From NCBI GenBank assembly GCA_002361775.1, contig DETV01000058.1, positions 1 through 5,201 on the forward strand: a DNA stretch of 5,201 nucleotides. The letters are read 5' to 3'. The position numbers were made by a program, and so were the translations under genes. The notes below the pieces were generated by a model, which saw only the letters and a program-made list of their open reading frames with translations, ran no database searches and was not told where the DNA came from. The stretch comes from Eubacterium sp. UBA3279 (GTDB lineage: Bacteria; Bacillota; Clostridia; Lachnospirales; Lachnospiraceae). Of this stretch, positions 1 to 5,077 are shown in pieces (position 1 is the first letter of the stretch; each line of letters opens with the position of its first letter).

Positions 1-22
1 GGTTCGAATCCCGTCTCGTGCT
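1..22 (+). tRNA. tRNA 3' end (partial), possibly tRNA-Gly
   Basis: The window opens inside a tRNA. The last two bases of the T stem (1-2) are followed by a canonical T loop TTCGAAT (3-9), the T-stem 3' strand CCCGT (10-14), the acceptor 3' strand CTCGTGC (15-21) and a discriminator T (22). CCA is not encoded. A run of seven T (22-28) follows directly and probably ends transcription. The 5' acceptor strand should be GCACGAG, outside the window. A U discriminator with this acceptor stem fits clostridial tRNA-Gly as I remember it. The anticodon is not visible, so the identity is only a guess. Confidence 0.85.
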
Positions 23-93
23 TTTTTTATTTCCAAAAACCTTTCTTTATAGCTTCATTTCACACCATCCCCAACAATACTTCAAAAACTTCG

Positions 94-122
94 TTGAACT
101 TCCCACTTATCTATGATAGACT
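94..122 (+). promoter_or_regulatory. putative promoter of the DtxR-family gene
   Basis: TTGAAC (94-99) and TAGACT (117-122) are separated by 17 bases; each matches the sigma-A consensus at four of six positions. The -10 overlaps an 11-base inverted repeat, TCTAT-G-ATAGA (110-120), which could be an operator, perhaps for autoregulation. This is a pattern match only. It would give a leader of about 95 bases before the start codon at 225. Confidence 0.4.
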
Positions 123-133
123 TATCCATATGA

Positions 134-188
134 GATGCCTGACGAATTGTTTCGTGCTGTGCACTCCCACAATTCTGCCCCTGGCATC
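134..188 (+). other. possible structured leader RNA of the DtxR-family gene
   Basis: Three nested helices can be drawn in the leader. The outer one is GATGCC (134-139) with GGCATC (183-188). The middle one is GAATTGT (144-150) with ACAATTC (169-175). The inner one is GTGC (154-157) with GCAC (161-164). The outer and middle helices are joined by an asymmetric internal loop. I do not recognise a known riboswitch class. The open frame continues upstream in phase from 225 to an ATG at 135, but no ribosome binding site precedes that ATG, so RNA structure is the better reading. It could be chance. Confidence 0.3.
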
Positions 189-224
189 ATATTAAAATAC
201 TATACAACAAACGAGGTGCCAAAA

Positions 225-587
225 ATGAAAATACATGAATCCGCCGAAAACTATCTGGAAGCCATATTAATAATCAGCCTGCGTCAGGCTCATGTACGTT
301 CCATCGACATTGCCAACGAACTGGAAGTATCCAAACCCAGCGTAAGCGTTGCCATGAAAAATCTTCGTGAAAACGGCTATATTCATATGGGAAGCGAGGG
401 CTACATTACCCTGACTGAATCCGGACAAAAAATAGCCGATACCATGTATGAACGTCATACCCTTTTGTCCCAGTGGTTAATTCACCTGGGAGTCCCGGAA
501 GAAGTCGCCGTTTCGGACGCCTGCAAAATGGAACACGTTCTCAGTCCGGAAACATTCCTCGCAATCAAAAACCACGTAAAGAATTGA
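225..587 (+). CDS. DtxR/MntR-family metal-dependent transcriptional regulator
   Basis: A 120-residue DNA-binding regulator of the iron/manganese-responsive DtxR family. These are cytoplasmic dimers that bind operators when loaded with divalent metal and repress metal uptake genes. The winged helix-turn-helix covers about residues 8-65, with the recognition-helix region SKPSVSVAMKNLRENGYI (36-53). A dimerisation and metal-binding half follows (66-120). Aligned by eye to MntR/DtxR, the ligand positions read N9, E12, H78, C100, E103 and H104. The CxxEH motif is DtxR-like (C102/E105/H106 there), while N9 replaces the Asp of MntR or Met of DtxR. There is no SH3-like third domain, and the protein is somewhat shorter than MntR (about 142). 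The start at 225 is chosen over the in-frame ATG at 135 because GAGGTG (213-218) lies six bases upstream and the family homology begins there. The gene stands alone and ends at the terminator at 612-657. Its targets are not visible here. Confidence 0.9.
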   Translation: MKIHESAENYLEAILIISLRQAHVRSIDIANELEVSKPSVSVAMKNLRENGYIHMGSEGYITLTESGQKIADTMYERHTLLSQWLIHLGVPEEVAVSDACKMEHVLSPETFLAIKNHVKN

Positions 588-611
588 CGATACTCATTTA
601 TCTGCAAAATC

Positions 612-657
612 AAAAGCTCCCCCGATTTACTTCTCAAAGTAACTCAGGGGAGCTTTT
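612..657. terminator. bidirectional rho-independent terminator
   Basis: AAAAGCTCCCC (612-622) pairs perfectly with GGGGAGCTTTT (647-657), giving 11 base pairs. Inside, TTACTT (627-632) pairs with AAGTAA (637-642). The flanking A and T runs let it work on both strands. It sits between the end of the rightward regulator (587) and the end of the leftward membrane-protein gene (703), so it can end both convergent transcripts. Confidence 0.9.
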
Positions 658-702
658 GTAATCACATGATTTTCCTCATATTTTTTCCATTTTCTTTTGG
701 AT

Positions 703-1341
703 TCAGGAATCCATCTTTCTCAATAACTTATCTGTGAAATGAACGTCAAAAAACTGTATTACCGGACCCAGACCCAAAGCGCAAACAAAGGTACCTATTC
801 CTACAATTCCCCCTGCAAAATAACAGATCACCGCACAAACTCCATCATTAGAAATGCGGCACCAGAAATATGAAATCTTTTTCCATCGGTCATTCATAAT
901 CAGAGATAAACTGTCATACGGAGCCACTCCCACATCAGCTTTCTGGTACAGGGAAAGACCAAAGCTCACAACAATAACGCCAACAGCCATGATTGCCAGC
1001 CGAATAACCATGTTTCCCGGCGTTCCCACCAGTCCCAGAAAAGTTTCATAGAAAAATGTGGCTATATACCCCAAAAGAGTAGCATTCACCAAAGTTCCTA
1101 TTCCTATAAATTTCTTTCCAAACAAAAACTGCACCAGAAATAAAACAAGATTAACCAGCAGAAGGAAACGGGCATATACAATTCCCACACACTCCGACAA
1201 AGCCATCACCATTCCGCTAAACGGATCATTTCCCAAACCCGAAAGCTTAAAAACAGCAATTCCCATCCCAATAAAAACATTTCCGATACACATAATTAAC
1301 ACGTGACCCCAATTAATTTTCTTCAGATATTCCATTTTCAA
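703..1341 (-). CDS. YczE/YyaS/YitT-type integral membrane protein
   Basis: A polytopic membrane protein of about 212 residues with at least five strongly hydrophobic segments (about 13-33, 54-75, 79-104, 111-132 and 168-198). It shows internal duplication: SGLGNDPFSGM (34-44) matches ADVGVAPYDSL (135-145), and FIGIGTLVNA (78-87) matches IVGIGTFVCA (179-188). The repeated small-residue LGxxP motif after a first membrane helix is typical of the YczE/YyaS/YitT group, whose function is not firmly known and which may be transport. The start is uncertain. A GTG at 1374 has AAGG almost touching it. The TTG at 1341 has GGAGG (1350-1354) eight bases upstream and is preferred. An ATG at 1335 has the same site at 14 bases. 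The gene lies 42 bases after yqeB on the same strand, probably in its operon, and ends before the terminator at 612-657. A role with the selenium genes is inferred from position only. Confidence 0.8.
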   Translation of the reverse strand: MKMEYLKKINWGHVLIMCIGNVFIGMGIAVFKLSGLGNDPFSGMVMALSECVGIVYARFLLLVNLVLFLVQFLFGKKFIGIGTLVNATLLGYIATFFYETFLGLVGTPGNMVIRLAIMAVGVIVVSFGLSLYQKADVGVAPYDSLSLIMNDRWKKISYFWCRISNDGVCAVICYFAGGIVGIGTFVCALGLGPVIQFFDVHFTDKLLRKMDS

Positions 1342-1383
1342 TCTTTGAACCTCCATCTTTTGTCTTACTTTCACACCTTATTC

Positions 1384-2238
1384 TTATTCTACCATCCGGT
1401 CTGCCTCTTTGTCTTTATTTTTTTCCAGAAAATGTCTGCATACTACTTCCAATACGCTTCCCCCTATACATCTGGCTTTATCTGAAATAGTAAAACAATT
1501 TTCCAATTCTTCTTTTCTCGGGTCTATATCTGCAATTTTAAATCCCTCCGTCACCAAAAATCCATCCCGGATCAATCCACGAATAATACCTTCAATCGTT
1601 GCATTTACCGGTGTTTCCCCCTTCTTTCCTTCTATAATGGCTATCACTTCTCCCTTTTTTACAATATCTCCGATATTCTTTTTATTTTTCAAAATCCCTG
1701 CTTTTTCACTATGAATCACCCGTTCCCCGGTATATCCGCCAATATTTCCAGGTACTCCCGTATTGGGATATGCTTCTCCCTGTCGTATTACCCTCCCCAG
1801 ATTATGTCCCCTTTTGGTTTCTATCACCACATCCACATCTTTTCCAGCACAAAATCCCGGTCCTAATGCAATAGTAAGCGGCGCCATTTCTCGGTAAGTT
1901 CCCAAATTCTTTTTTGCCAATATCCCGTCTACCACAACTTCCGGCTTTAATTTATCAATAAATTTTCCTTCCGGATCCACTACAACAGGTACCTTTCTTT
2001 CTTGCAAAACAGAAAAAATTTCTTTTTCGCCGCAAGCCAAAACACCTGTCATATCTTCTACCAAAGCTTCTCCGCAATATACCGCCTCACACAGAGATAC
2101 CTGCCTGCGGATAGCCGCCGGATATTCTGTTTCCAACACAACCACTGAAAATCCCGCCGACCACAGTTTATATATTGTTCCGGTAGCCAAGTCTCCGCCG
2201 CCACGTACAACAATCAATTGTTCTTTTACTCTTTTCAT
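1384..2238 (-). CDS. yqeB: selenium-dependent molybdenum hydroxylase maturation protein YqeB
   Basis: A 284-residue protein of the YqeB family (EF2563 type). Comparative genomics ties this family to maturation of selenium-dependent molybdenum hydroxylases, the xanthine-dehydrogenase-like enzymes carrying labile selenium; the exact reaction is not established. The N-terminus has a Rossmann-like glycine motif, RGGGDLATG (12-20), followed by a strand ending in VVVLE (32-36). Other visible blocks are VDGILAKKNLGT (103-114), ALGPGFCAGKDVDVVIET (124-141) and GNIGGYTGERVIH (164-176). The C-terminal part (about 180-241) looks like a lipoyl/barrel-sandwich fold, with GDIVKKGEVIA, VNATIEGIIRGLIRDG and a KIADIDPR end. 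C130, in the GPGFCAGKD block, is a possible functional cysteine. The start ATG overlaps the yqeC stop as ATGA, and GAGGTGG (2246-2252) lies seven bases upstream. This marks tight translational coupling with yqeC. The length looks complete. Confidence 0.93.
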   Translation of the reverse strand: MKRVKEQLIVVRGGGDLATGTIYKLWSAGFSVVVLETEYPAAIRRQVSLCEAVYCGEALVEDMTGVLACGEKEIFSVLQERKVPVVVDPEGKFIDKLKPEVVVDGILAKKNLGTYREMAPLTIALGPGFCAGKDVDVVIETKRGHNLGRVIRQGEAYPNTGVPGNIGGYTGERVIHSEKAGILKNKKNIGDIVKKGEVIAIIEGKKGETPVNATIEGIIRGLIRDGFLVTEGFKIADIDPRKEELENCFTISDKARCIGGSVLEVVCRHFLEKNKDKEADRMVE

Positions 2239-2927
2239 CCAATTGCCACCTCAAAAATTCCTTTCTCATGCAGCCCTTCTGCAATCCGCATCGCCGCCTG
2301 CCTTCTCTGTTTATTGTTACATTTATTTAAAATTATACAATAATGACGCCAGCCAACATTTTTTTTGGTTCCCTGTTCTGAAGAAAGAATTTTTATCATA
2401 TCTTCTTCTGTAAGAATTTCTTCTTGAGTTTTTCTCAATAATCTTTCCACATAATCTTTTCGAAAGCAAACCTCTTTCAACGGTTTTCCCAAACTATCCA
2501 GACCCATCACTCCTATCACTATATCGCTTTCCGGCAAAAGTACCGGTTCATGCTCCGCCGGAACTTTACATGGCATTTTTTTTGCTCCGTCAGCTTCTAT
2601 CAGCACCACTTCTGCCCTTTTTATATAGTTTTGAAGTTTTTCTATTTCCAGAGATGACAATTTTCCATTTTCCGCTTCTTCTCCTGCCACTGCATATTTG
2701 CCTCTGCTCCACCTTTTTTCCGCTTCTTCCAATGATTTTACCCACACATCGCCTTTCGGTATGCAGATATGTGTAGTTGTGGTAACCAAAACACGATATC
2801 CTTTTGCACTGTAATATTCAGCCATTCGATACATCCAGGTTGATTTACCGCCTGCGCCCACAAAGCAAATTATATGCCCTTTTTCTTTCAAAAAAGAAAA
2901 TTTTTCAAAAATACCTTCTTGTATCAT
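2235..2927 (-). CDS. yqeC: selenium cofactor biosynthesis protein YqeC (P-loop NTPase)
   Basis: A 230-residue protein of the YqeC family, the usual partner of YqeB in genomes with selenium-dependent molybdenum hydroxylases. It is a predicted nucleotide-binding cytoplasmic protein; its biochemical step is unproven. The Walker A motif is GAGGKST (24-30). VLVTTTTHI (46-54) follows, and LIEADGAKKMPCKVP (109-123) acts as a Walker-B-like acidic block. HEPVLLPESDIVIGVMGLDS and a CIILNKCNN block near the C-terminus resemble the base-recognition strand of P-loop NTPases. The start at 2927 is chosen because GGGGAG (2933-2938) lies five bases upstream. The in-frame ATG at 2954 falls inside the terminator hairpin and would add nine unlikely residues. 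yqeC is the first gene of a probable yqeC-yqeB-membrane-protein operon. No clear promoter fits between it and the hairpin at 2942-2970. Confidence 0.93.
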   Translation of the reverse strand: MIQEGIFEKFSFLKEKGHIICFVGAGGKSTWMYRMAEYYSAKGYRVLVTTTTHICIPKGDVWVKSLEEAEKRWSRGKYAVAGEEAENGKLSSLEIEKLQNYIKRAEVVLIEADGAKKMPCKVPAEHEPVLLPESDIVIGVMGLDSLGKPLKEVCFRKDYVERLLRKTQEEILTEEDMIKILSSEQGTKKNVGWRHYCIILNKCNNKQRRQAAMRIAEGLHEKGIFEVAIG

Positions 2928-2941
2928 TTTTTCTCCCCGGC

Positions 2942-2970
2942 AAAAAAGGTGCATCTTTTAAGATGCACCT
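2942..2970 (-). terminator. rho-independent terminator after the NlpC/P60 gene, abutting the yqeC ribosome binding site
   Basis: On the minus strand AGGTGCATCTT and AAGATGCACCT pair over 11 bases (arms 2960-2970 and 2947-2957), with a very tight loop. Six T follow (2947-2942), the first of them within the stem. It starts 19 bases after the hydrolase stop codon (2990-2992). Only three bases separate the T run from the yqeC Shine-Dalgarno, so the hairpin sits in the yqeC leader as well. It may act as a leaky terminator or attenuator. Confidence 0.85.
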
Positions 2971-2989
2971 TACCTGCTTTATCATTCTT

Positions 2990-4441
2990 TTAGAGTACAC
3001 GTCTTACCGACAAAATAGTTTTATACGCTGCGTTAGAACCGATCTTGATGCCTCCCTGCGGATACGGCTTGGAGTTACTTGCATGAACAATCTGTCCTCC
3101 GCCCATATACAGAGCCACATGACCCGAATAACAGATAATGTCACCCGGCATAGCCTGAGAATACGGTACTGAACGACCCACGCTCAGGTAAGCACCTGAA
3201 GAACGAGGTAATGAAACTCCAAAATTCGCATATACCAGTTTAATAAATCCGGAACAATCTGTTCCATTTGTCAAACTGTTTCCACCGTATACATACGGAT
3301 TTCCTACAAACTGACACGCATAATTTACAACGGCTGCACCTGTTGGATTATATGGCACCGTAGAATCAGACGAAGAATTTCCTGAAGAGCCGCTTCCCTG
3401 CTGTGCATTATTTCCGCTGTCGTTATTACTGCTGCTGTTATTATTGTTATTATTGTTATTATTGTTATTGCTGTTTGTATTATTATTTGTATTGTTATTA
3501 CTTGAAGCGTTATTATTCGTATTGTTATTCGTTGTAGTATTTCCACCTGATGGTTTGCTGGAATTTCCAGTAGAGGAAGACGGTTTGTTAGCATTTGCCG
3601 CCTGCTGTCTGGCCGCTTCTTCTTCCGCTGCTTTACGGGCTGCTTCTTCTGCTGCTTTCTTTTTAGCTGCCTCTTCCGCTGCCTTACGGGCTGCTTCTTC
3701 TGCCGCTTTCTTTTCTTCTTCCTCAATCTTCTGAATCTCAGCATTCTGTTTACTGATCAGAGAAACCAACGCTGCCGCCTGGCTCTCTGCATTGGCAATC
3801 TGCGCATCATAATCACTGGATGTAGCTCTCTTTTGTGCCAGTTGTGTTTCCAGATCTGCCTGCTGAACTTCATATTCCTGCTGCATAACTTCCAAATCAG
3901 CTTTTTCTGTTTCCAGCTTATCACCCAGCTCTGTCACTTCTTTTACAGATTCTTTGAAATTCTCCAGACTTCTTCTATCACTGTCATACATCTTTTGAAC
4001 GTACTCAGCCTGATTCAGCATACTTGCCAGATCGTCTGCCTGTAACAACATCTGTGCCCAGGCATCATTACCGCCATTCTCATACAGATACTGAATACGT
4101 TTCTTCATATCTTCGTATTGCTTGTCTCTGTTCTGCTCAGCAACCTTCAGATCTTCCTGTGTTTTGGCGATCTCTGTTTCTTTTGTGGCAAGTTCTCCTT
4201 CCAGAACATCTATCTGAACTAAAACATTTACCAGATTCTGATCCAGTTGATCAATCTCTGCCAACAATGTATTTTTCTTCGTTTCCAAATTATCAATCTT
4301 GGAATTTTCTGCTGAAAGCTGACTCTGAGCTGCTGCTTTCTGTTCCTTAAGCTGCTGTTTTCTCTCAGAAGCGCTTACAGACATCACCTGAGAAAATGTT
4401 AAAATCAATCCCAAAGTTAAACAAAGGATTTTTTTCTTCAT
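2990..4441 (-). CDS. secreted coiled-coil NlpC/P60 peptidoglycan endopeptidase (PcsB/CwlO-like)
   Basis: A 483-residue exported cell-wall hydrolase. Its catalytic class cuts peptide stems of peptidoglycan (usually gamma-D-Glu to diamino acid) during growth and cell separation. Residues 1-24 are a signal peptide: KKK, a hydrophobic core, and cleavage after VSA-24. Residues about 26-236 form a long heptad-rich coiled coil like the PcsB/CwlO N-terminal domain, which in characterised relatives is regulated by FtsEX. Residues about 237-283 are charged Ala/Glu/Lys repeats, then comes a linker of about 80 residues very rich in Asn, Ser, Gly and Thr. The catalytic NlpC/P60 domain (about 368-483) carries C396 in TDCSGF, H441 in GHVALYMGGG and H453 in IVHAS as the probable triad. 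AAGGAG (4450-4455) lies eight bases before the ATG. The gene has its own terminator and is likely monocistronic. The exact cleavage specificity is inferred from the family. Confidence 0.93.
   Translation of the reverse strand: MKKKILCLTLGLILTFSQVMSVSASERKQQLKEQKAAAQSQLSAENSKIDNLETKKNTLLAEIDQLDQNLVNVLVQIDVLEGELATKETEIAKTQEDLKVAEQNRDKQYEDMKKRIQYLYENGGNDAWAQMLLQADDLASMLNQAEYVQKMYDSDRRSLENFKESVKEVTELGDKLETEKADLEVMQQEYEVQQADLETQLAQKRATSSDYDAQIANAESQAAALVSLISKQNAEIQKIEEEEKKAAEEAARKAAEEAAKKKAAEEAARKAAEEEAARQQAANANKPSSSTGNSSKPSGGNTTTNNNTNNNASSNNNTNNNTNSNNNNNNNNNNNSSSNNDSGNNAQQGSGSSGNSSSDSTVPYNPTGAAVVNYACQFVGNPYVYGGNSLTNGTDCSGFIKLVYANFGVSLPRSSGAYLSVGRSVPYSQAMPGDIICYSGHVALYMGGGQIVHASNSKPYPQGGIKIGSNAAYKTILSVRRVL
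3438..3470 (-). repeat. 9-base tandem repeat coding for the poly-asparagine linker
   Basis: The plus-strand unit TTATTATTG occurs three times in tandem (3438-3446, 3447-3455, 3456-3464) plus a partial copy to 3470. On the coding strand these are AAT/AAC asparagine codons in the linker of the NlpC/P60 protein. The unit is a multiple of three, so gain or loss of copies changes linker length but not frame. Degenerate Asn-rich sequence extends on to about 3540. Confidence 0.85.
3621..3715 (-). repeat. 51-base-period direct repeat in the Ala/Glu/Lys-rich segment
   Basis: Bases 3621-3664 and 3672-3715 are nearly identical, with only about three differences and a period of 51 bases. Both encode the KKAAEEAARKAAEE-type segment at the end of the coiled coil of the hydrolase. 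This is an internal in-frame duplication, presumably lengthening the helical arm. Confidence 0.8.
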
Positions 4442-4519
4442 ACTTTATACTCCTTATGTAATGGATCCCTATTATCGTTATACAAAACTTTTGTTATCTG
4501 TAATAGAATCGAAATATTT

Positions 4520-4536
4520 TTTTCATTTCCTTAACA
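4520..4536 (-). promoter_or_regulatory. WalR-box-like direct repeat upstream of the hydrolase gene
   Basis: The minus strand reads TGTTAA-GGAAA-TGAAAA. This fits the WalR/VicR consensus TGTWAH-N5-TGTWAH with a single mismatch, in the third base of the second half. WalRK (VicRK) controls CwlO/PcsB-type hydrolases in Bacillus and streptococci, so the location is suggestive. The site lies about 79 bases upstream of the start codon. No regulator gene is in the window. Confidence 0.35.
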
Positions 4537-4564
4537 TATTATCATAAACTCCCGTCTCTTGCAA
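4536..4564 (-). promoter_or_regulatory. possible promoter of the NlpC/P60 gene
   Basis: On the minus strand TTGCAA (4564-4559) is followed after 17 bases by TAATAT (4541-4536), four of six matches each. GATAAT (4543-4538) is an alternative -10 at a 15-base spacing. Another -10-like stretch, TATAAC/GATAAT (4482-4471), lies closer to the gene but has no recognisable -35. The choice is uncertain. Confidence 0.3.
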
Positions 4565-4589
4565 CTGATAACACGGAATATTTTATGAA

Positions 4590-4603
4590 CAATTCATGAA
4601 TTG
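4590..4603. repeat. 14-base perfect palindrome over the end of the small cysteine-rich gene
   Basis: CAATTCATGAATTG is a perfect inverted repeat that includes the stop codon of the 65-residue protein (4594-4596). No T run follows on the minus strand, so it is not a standard terminator. It could be a protein-binding site for the hydrolase gene downstream, or chance. Confidence 0.5.
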
Positions 4604-4791
4604 GAGTTTCCAAATTCTTCCACCTGTTTTCCTATTTGGCAACTGGTCCTGTGAATACATTGTCTGTAACCGCAATCAATTTCTTCCAGTTCCCATTTCC
4701 CCTTCATTTTCTCAAATTCACAAGTCACCGACTGCCCTCGATTGCACGCGATACAAAAACCGGAAAATATTTCTTCCCGTATTTCTCCCAT
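4594..4791 (-). CDS. small cysteine-rich (probable zinc-binding) protein, 65 residues
   Basis: I cannot assign a named function. The protein has six cysteines: C13 and C16 as a CIAC knuckle, C24, C40, C45 and C51, plus H47 between the last two. The pattern CxxC-x7-C then C-x4-C-x5-C suggests a compact zinc-ribbon-like or other metal-bound domain. There is no signal peptide or membrane segment, so a cytoplasmic location is likely. It is judged real because AGGAGG (4798-4803) sits six bases before the ATG, a near-consensus promoter (4848-4876) lies upstream, and the cysteine spacing is orderly. The overlapping plus-strand frame lacks these signals. The pattern resembles small conserved hypothetical proteins I associate with clostridia, but that is from memory. 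It lies divergently from fhs and upstream of the hydrolase gene. No clear terminator follows it, so some read-through into the hydrolase gene is possible. Confidence 0.75.
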   Translation of the reverse strand: MGEIREEIFSGFCIACNRGQSVTCEFEKMKGKWELEEIDCGYRQCIHRTSCQIGKQVEEFGNSNS

Positions 4792-4847
4792 AAACAGCCT
4801 CCTGAATTTTTCCCATAATAATGTAGTTTTTTTCTTTTCCGTTGTTC

Positions 4848-4876
4848 AGTATATCCTTAAATTTCCTTCTTTTCAA
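4848..4876 (-). promoter_or_regulatory. strong promoter of the small cysteine-rich gene
   Basis: On the minus strand TTGAAA (4876-4871) and TATACT (4853-4848) are separated by exactly 17 bases, each five of six to the sigma-A consensus. Transcription would start near 4841, leaving a leader of about 50 bases. The promoter diverges from the fhs promoter; their -35 boxes are about 40 bases apart in an AT-rich stretch. Confidence 0.8.
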
Positions 4877-4915
4877 GTAAATTTGTATAATTTATTTTTT
4901 CTTTCCGGTCTATTG

Positions 4916-4944
4916 TTGACATTTTATCCAAAACGTGCTACACT
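4916..4944 (+). promoter_or_regulatory. strong extended -10 promoter of the fhs leader
   Basis: A perfect TTGACA (4916-4921) is followed after 17 bases by TACACT (4939-4944). TGC immediately before the -10 forms an extended -10 element. Transcription should start near 4950, about 14 bases before the riboswitch. A strong constitutive promoter in front of a terminator-controlling riboswitch is the usual arrangement. Confidence 0.9.
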
Positions 4945-4963
4945 GAACAGGAATCAAAGAGAA

Positions 4964-5037
4964 GGTTCCGATGACTGACGGATATGTGGGATACCACAAG
5001 GAAGTCGGAATCCATATGGGGGTCGTCCGTCTGGGCA
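4964..5037 (+). ncRNA. ZTP (pfl) riboswitch aptamer
   Basis: The aptamer binds ZTP/ZMP, the purine intermediate that accumulates when 10-formyl-tetrahydrofolate is low, and turns on folate and purine genes. P1 is GGTTCCGA (4964-4971) with TCGGAATC (5005-5012), including one G-U pair. P2 is TGTGG (4985-4989) with CCACA (4994-4998). The conserved joining sequence GATGACTGACGG lies between P1 and P2, with AAGGAAG on the other side. The hallmark CCGTCTGGGC (5027-5036) stands in for the consensus CCGCCTGGGC. The pseudoknot GACGG (4977-4981) with CCGTC (5027-5031) is intact: the change from the usual GGCGG/CCGCC is compensated on both strands. A short P3 can form from GTC (5022-5024) with GGC (5034-5036), including one G-U pair. 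The position before fhs is one of the standard contexts for this class. Confidence 0.93.
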
Positions 5038-5077
5038 GCAATGTATTCTGTTTTCGTGTACATTTGCTGCGTTTTTT
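5035..5077 (+). terminator. riboswitch expression-platform terminator
   Basis: GCAGCAATGTA (5035-5045) pairs with TACATTTGCTGC (5059-5070), with one bulged T, a 13-base loop and six T (5072-5077). The first bases of the stem (5035-5036) also belong to the aptamer's GGGC element. Terminator formation and the ligand-bound 3' domain therefore exclude each other. Ligand binding is expected to prevent termination, making this an ON switch. Confidence 0.9.

Noticed and set aside
1..22. tRNA 3' end as an integration (attachment) site
   Set aside because: tRNA 3' ends are common targets, but no integrase, repeat of the tRNA end, or foreign-looking genes follow in the window.
135..224. In-frame N-terminal extension of the DtxR-family protein from ATG 135
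   Set aside because: No ribosome binding site precedes 135, the extension does not resemble the family, and the ATG at 225 has GAGGTG at six bases. The stretch fits better as leader RNA.
2928..2954. Upstream ATG for yqeC at 2954
   Set aside because: The start would lie inside the terminator hairpin with no ribosome binding site; ATG 2927 has GGGGAG at five bases.
3325..3744. Long open frames on both strands over the repeat part of the hydrolase gene
   Set aside because: They are low-complexity (Leu/Ala or Arg/Lys/Ile-rich) shadows of the biased codons of the Ala/Glu/Lys and poly-Asn segments; none has a ribosome binding site or family match.
4964..5037. Tetrahydrofolate riboswitch instead of ZTP
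   Set aside because: The conserved CCGYCTGGGC element and its pseudoknot are ZTP-specific, and the THF aptamer's helix pattern is absent.
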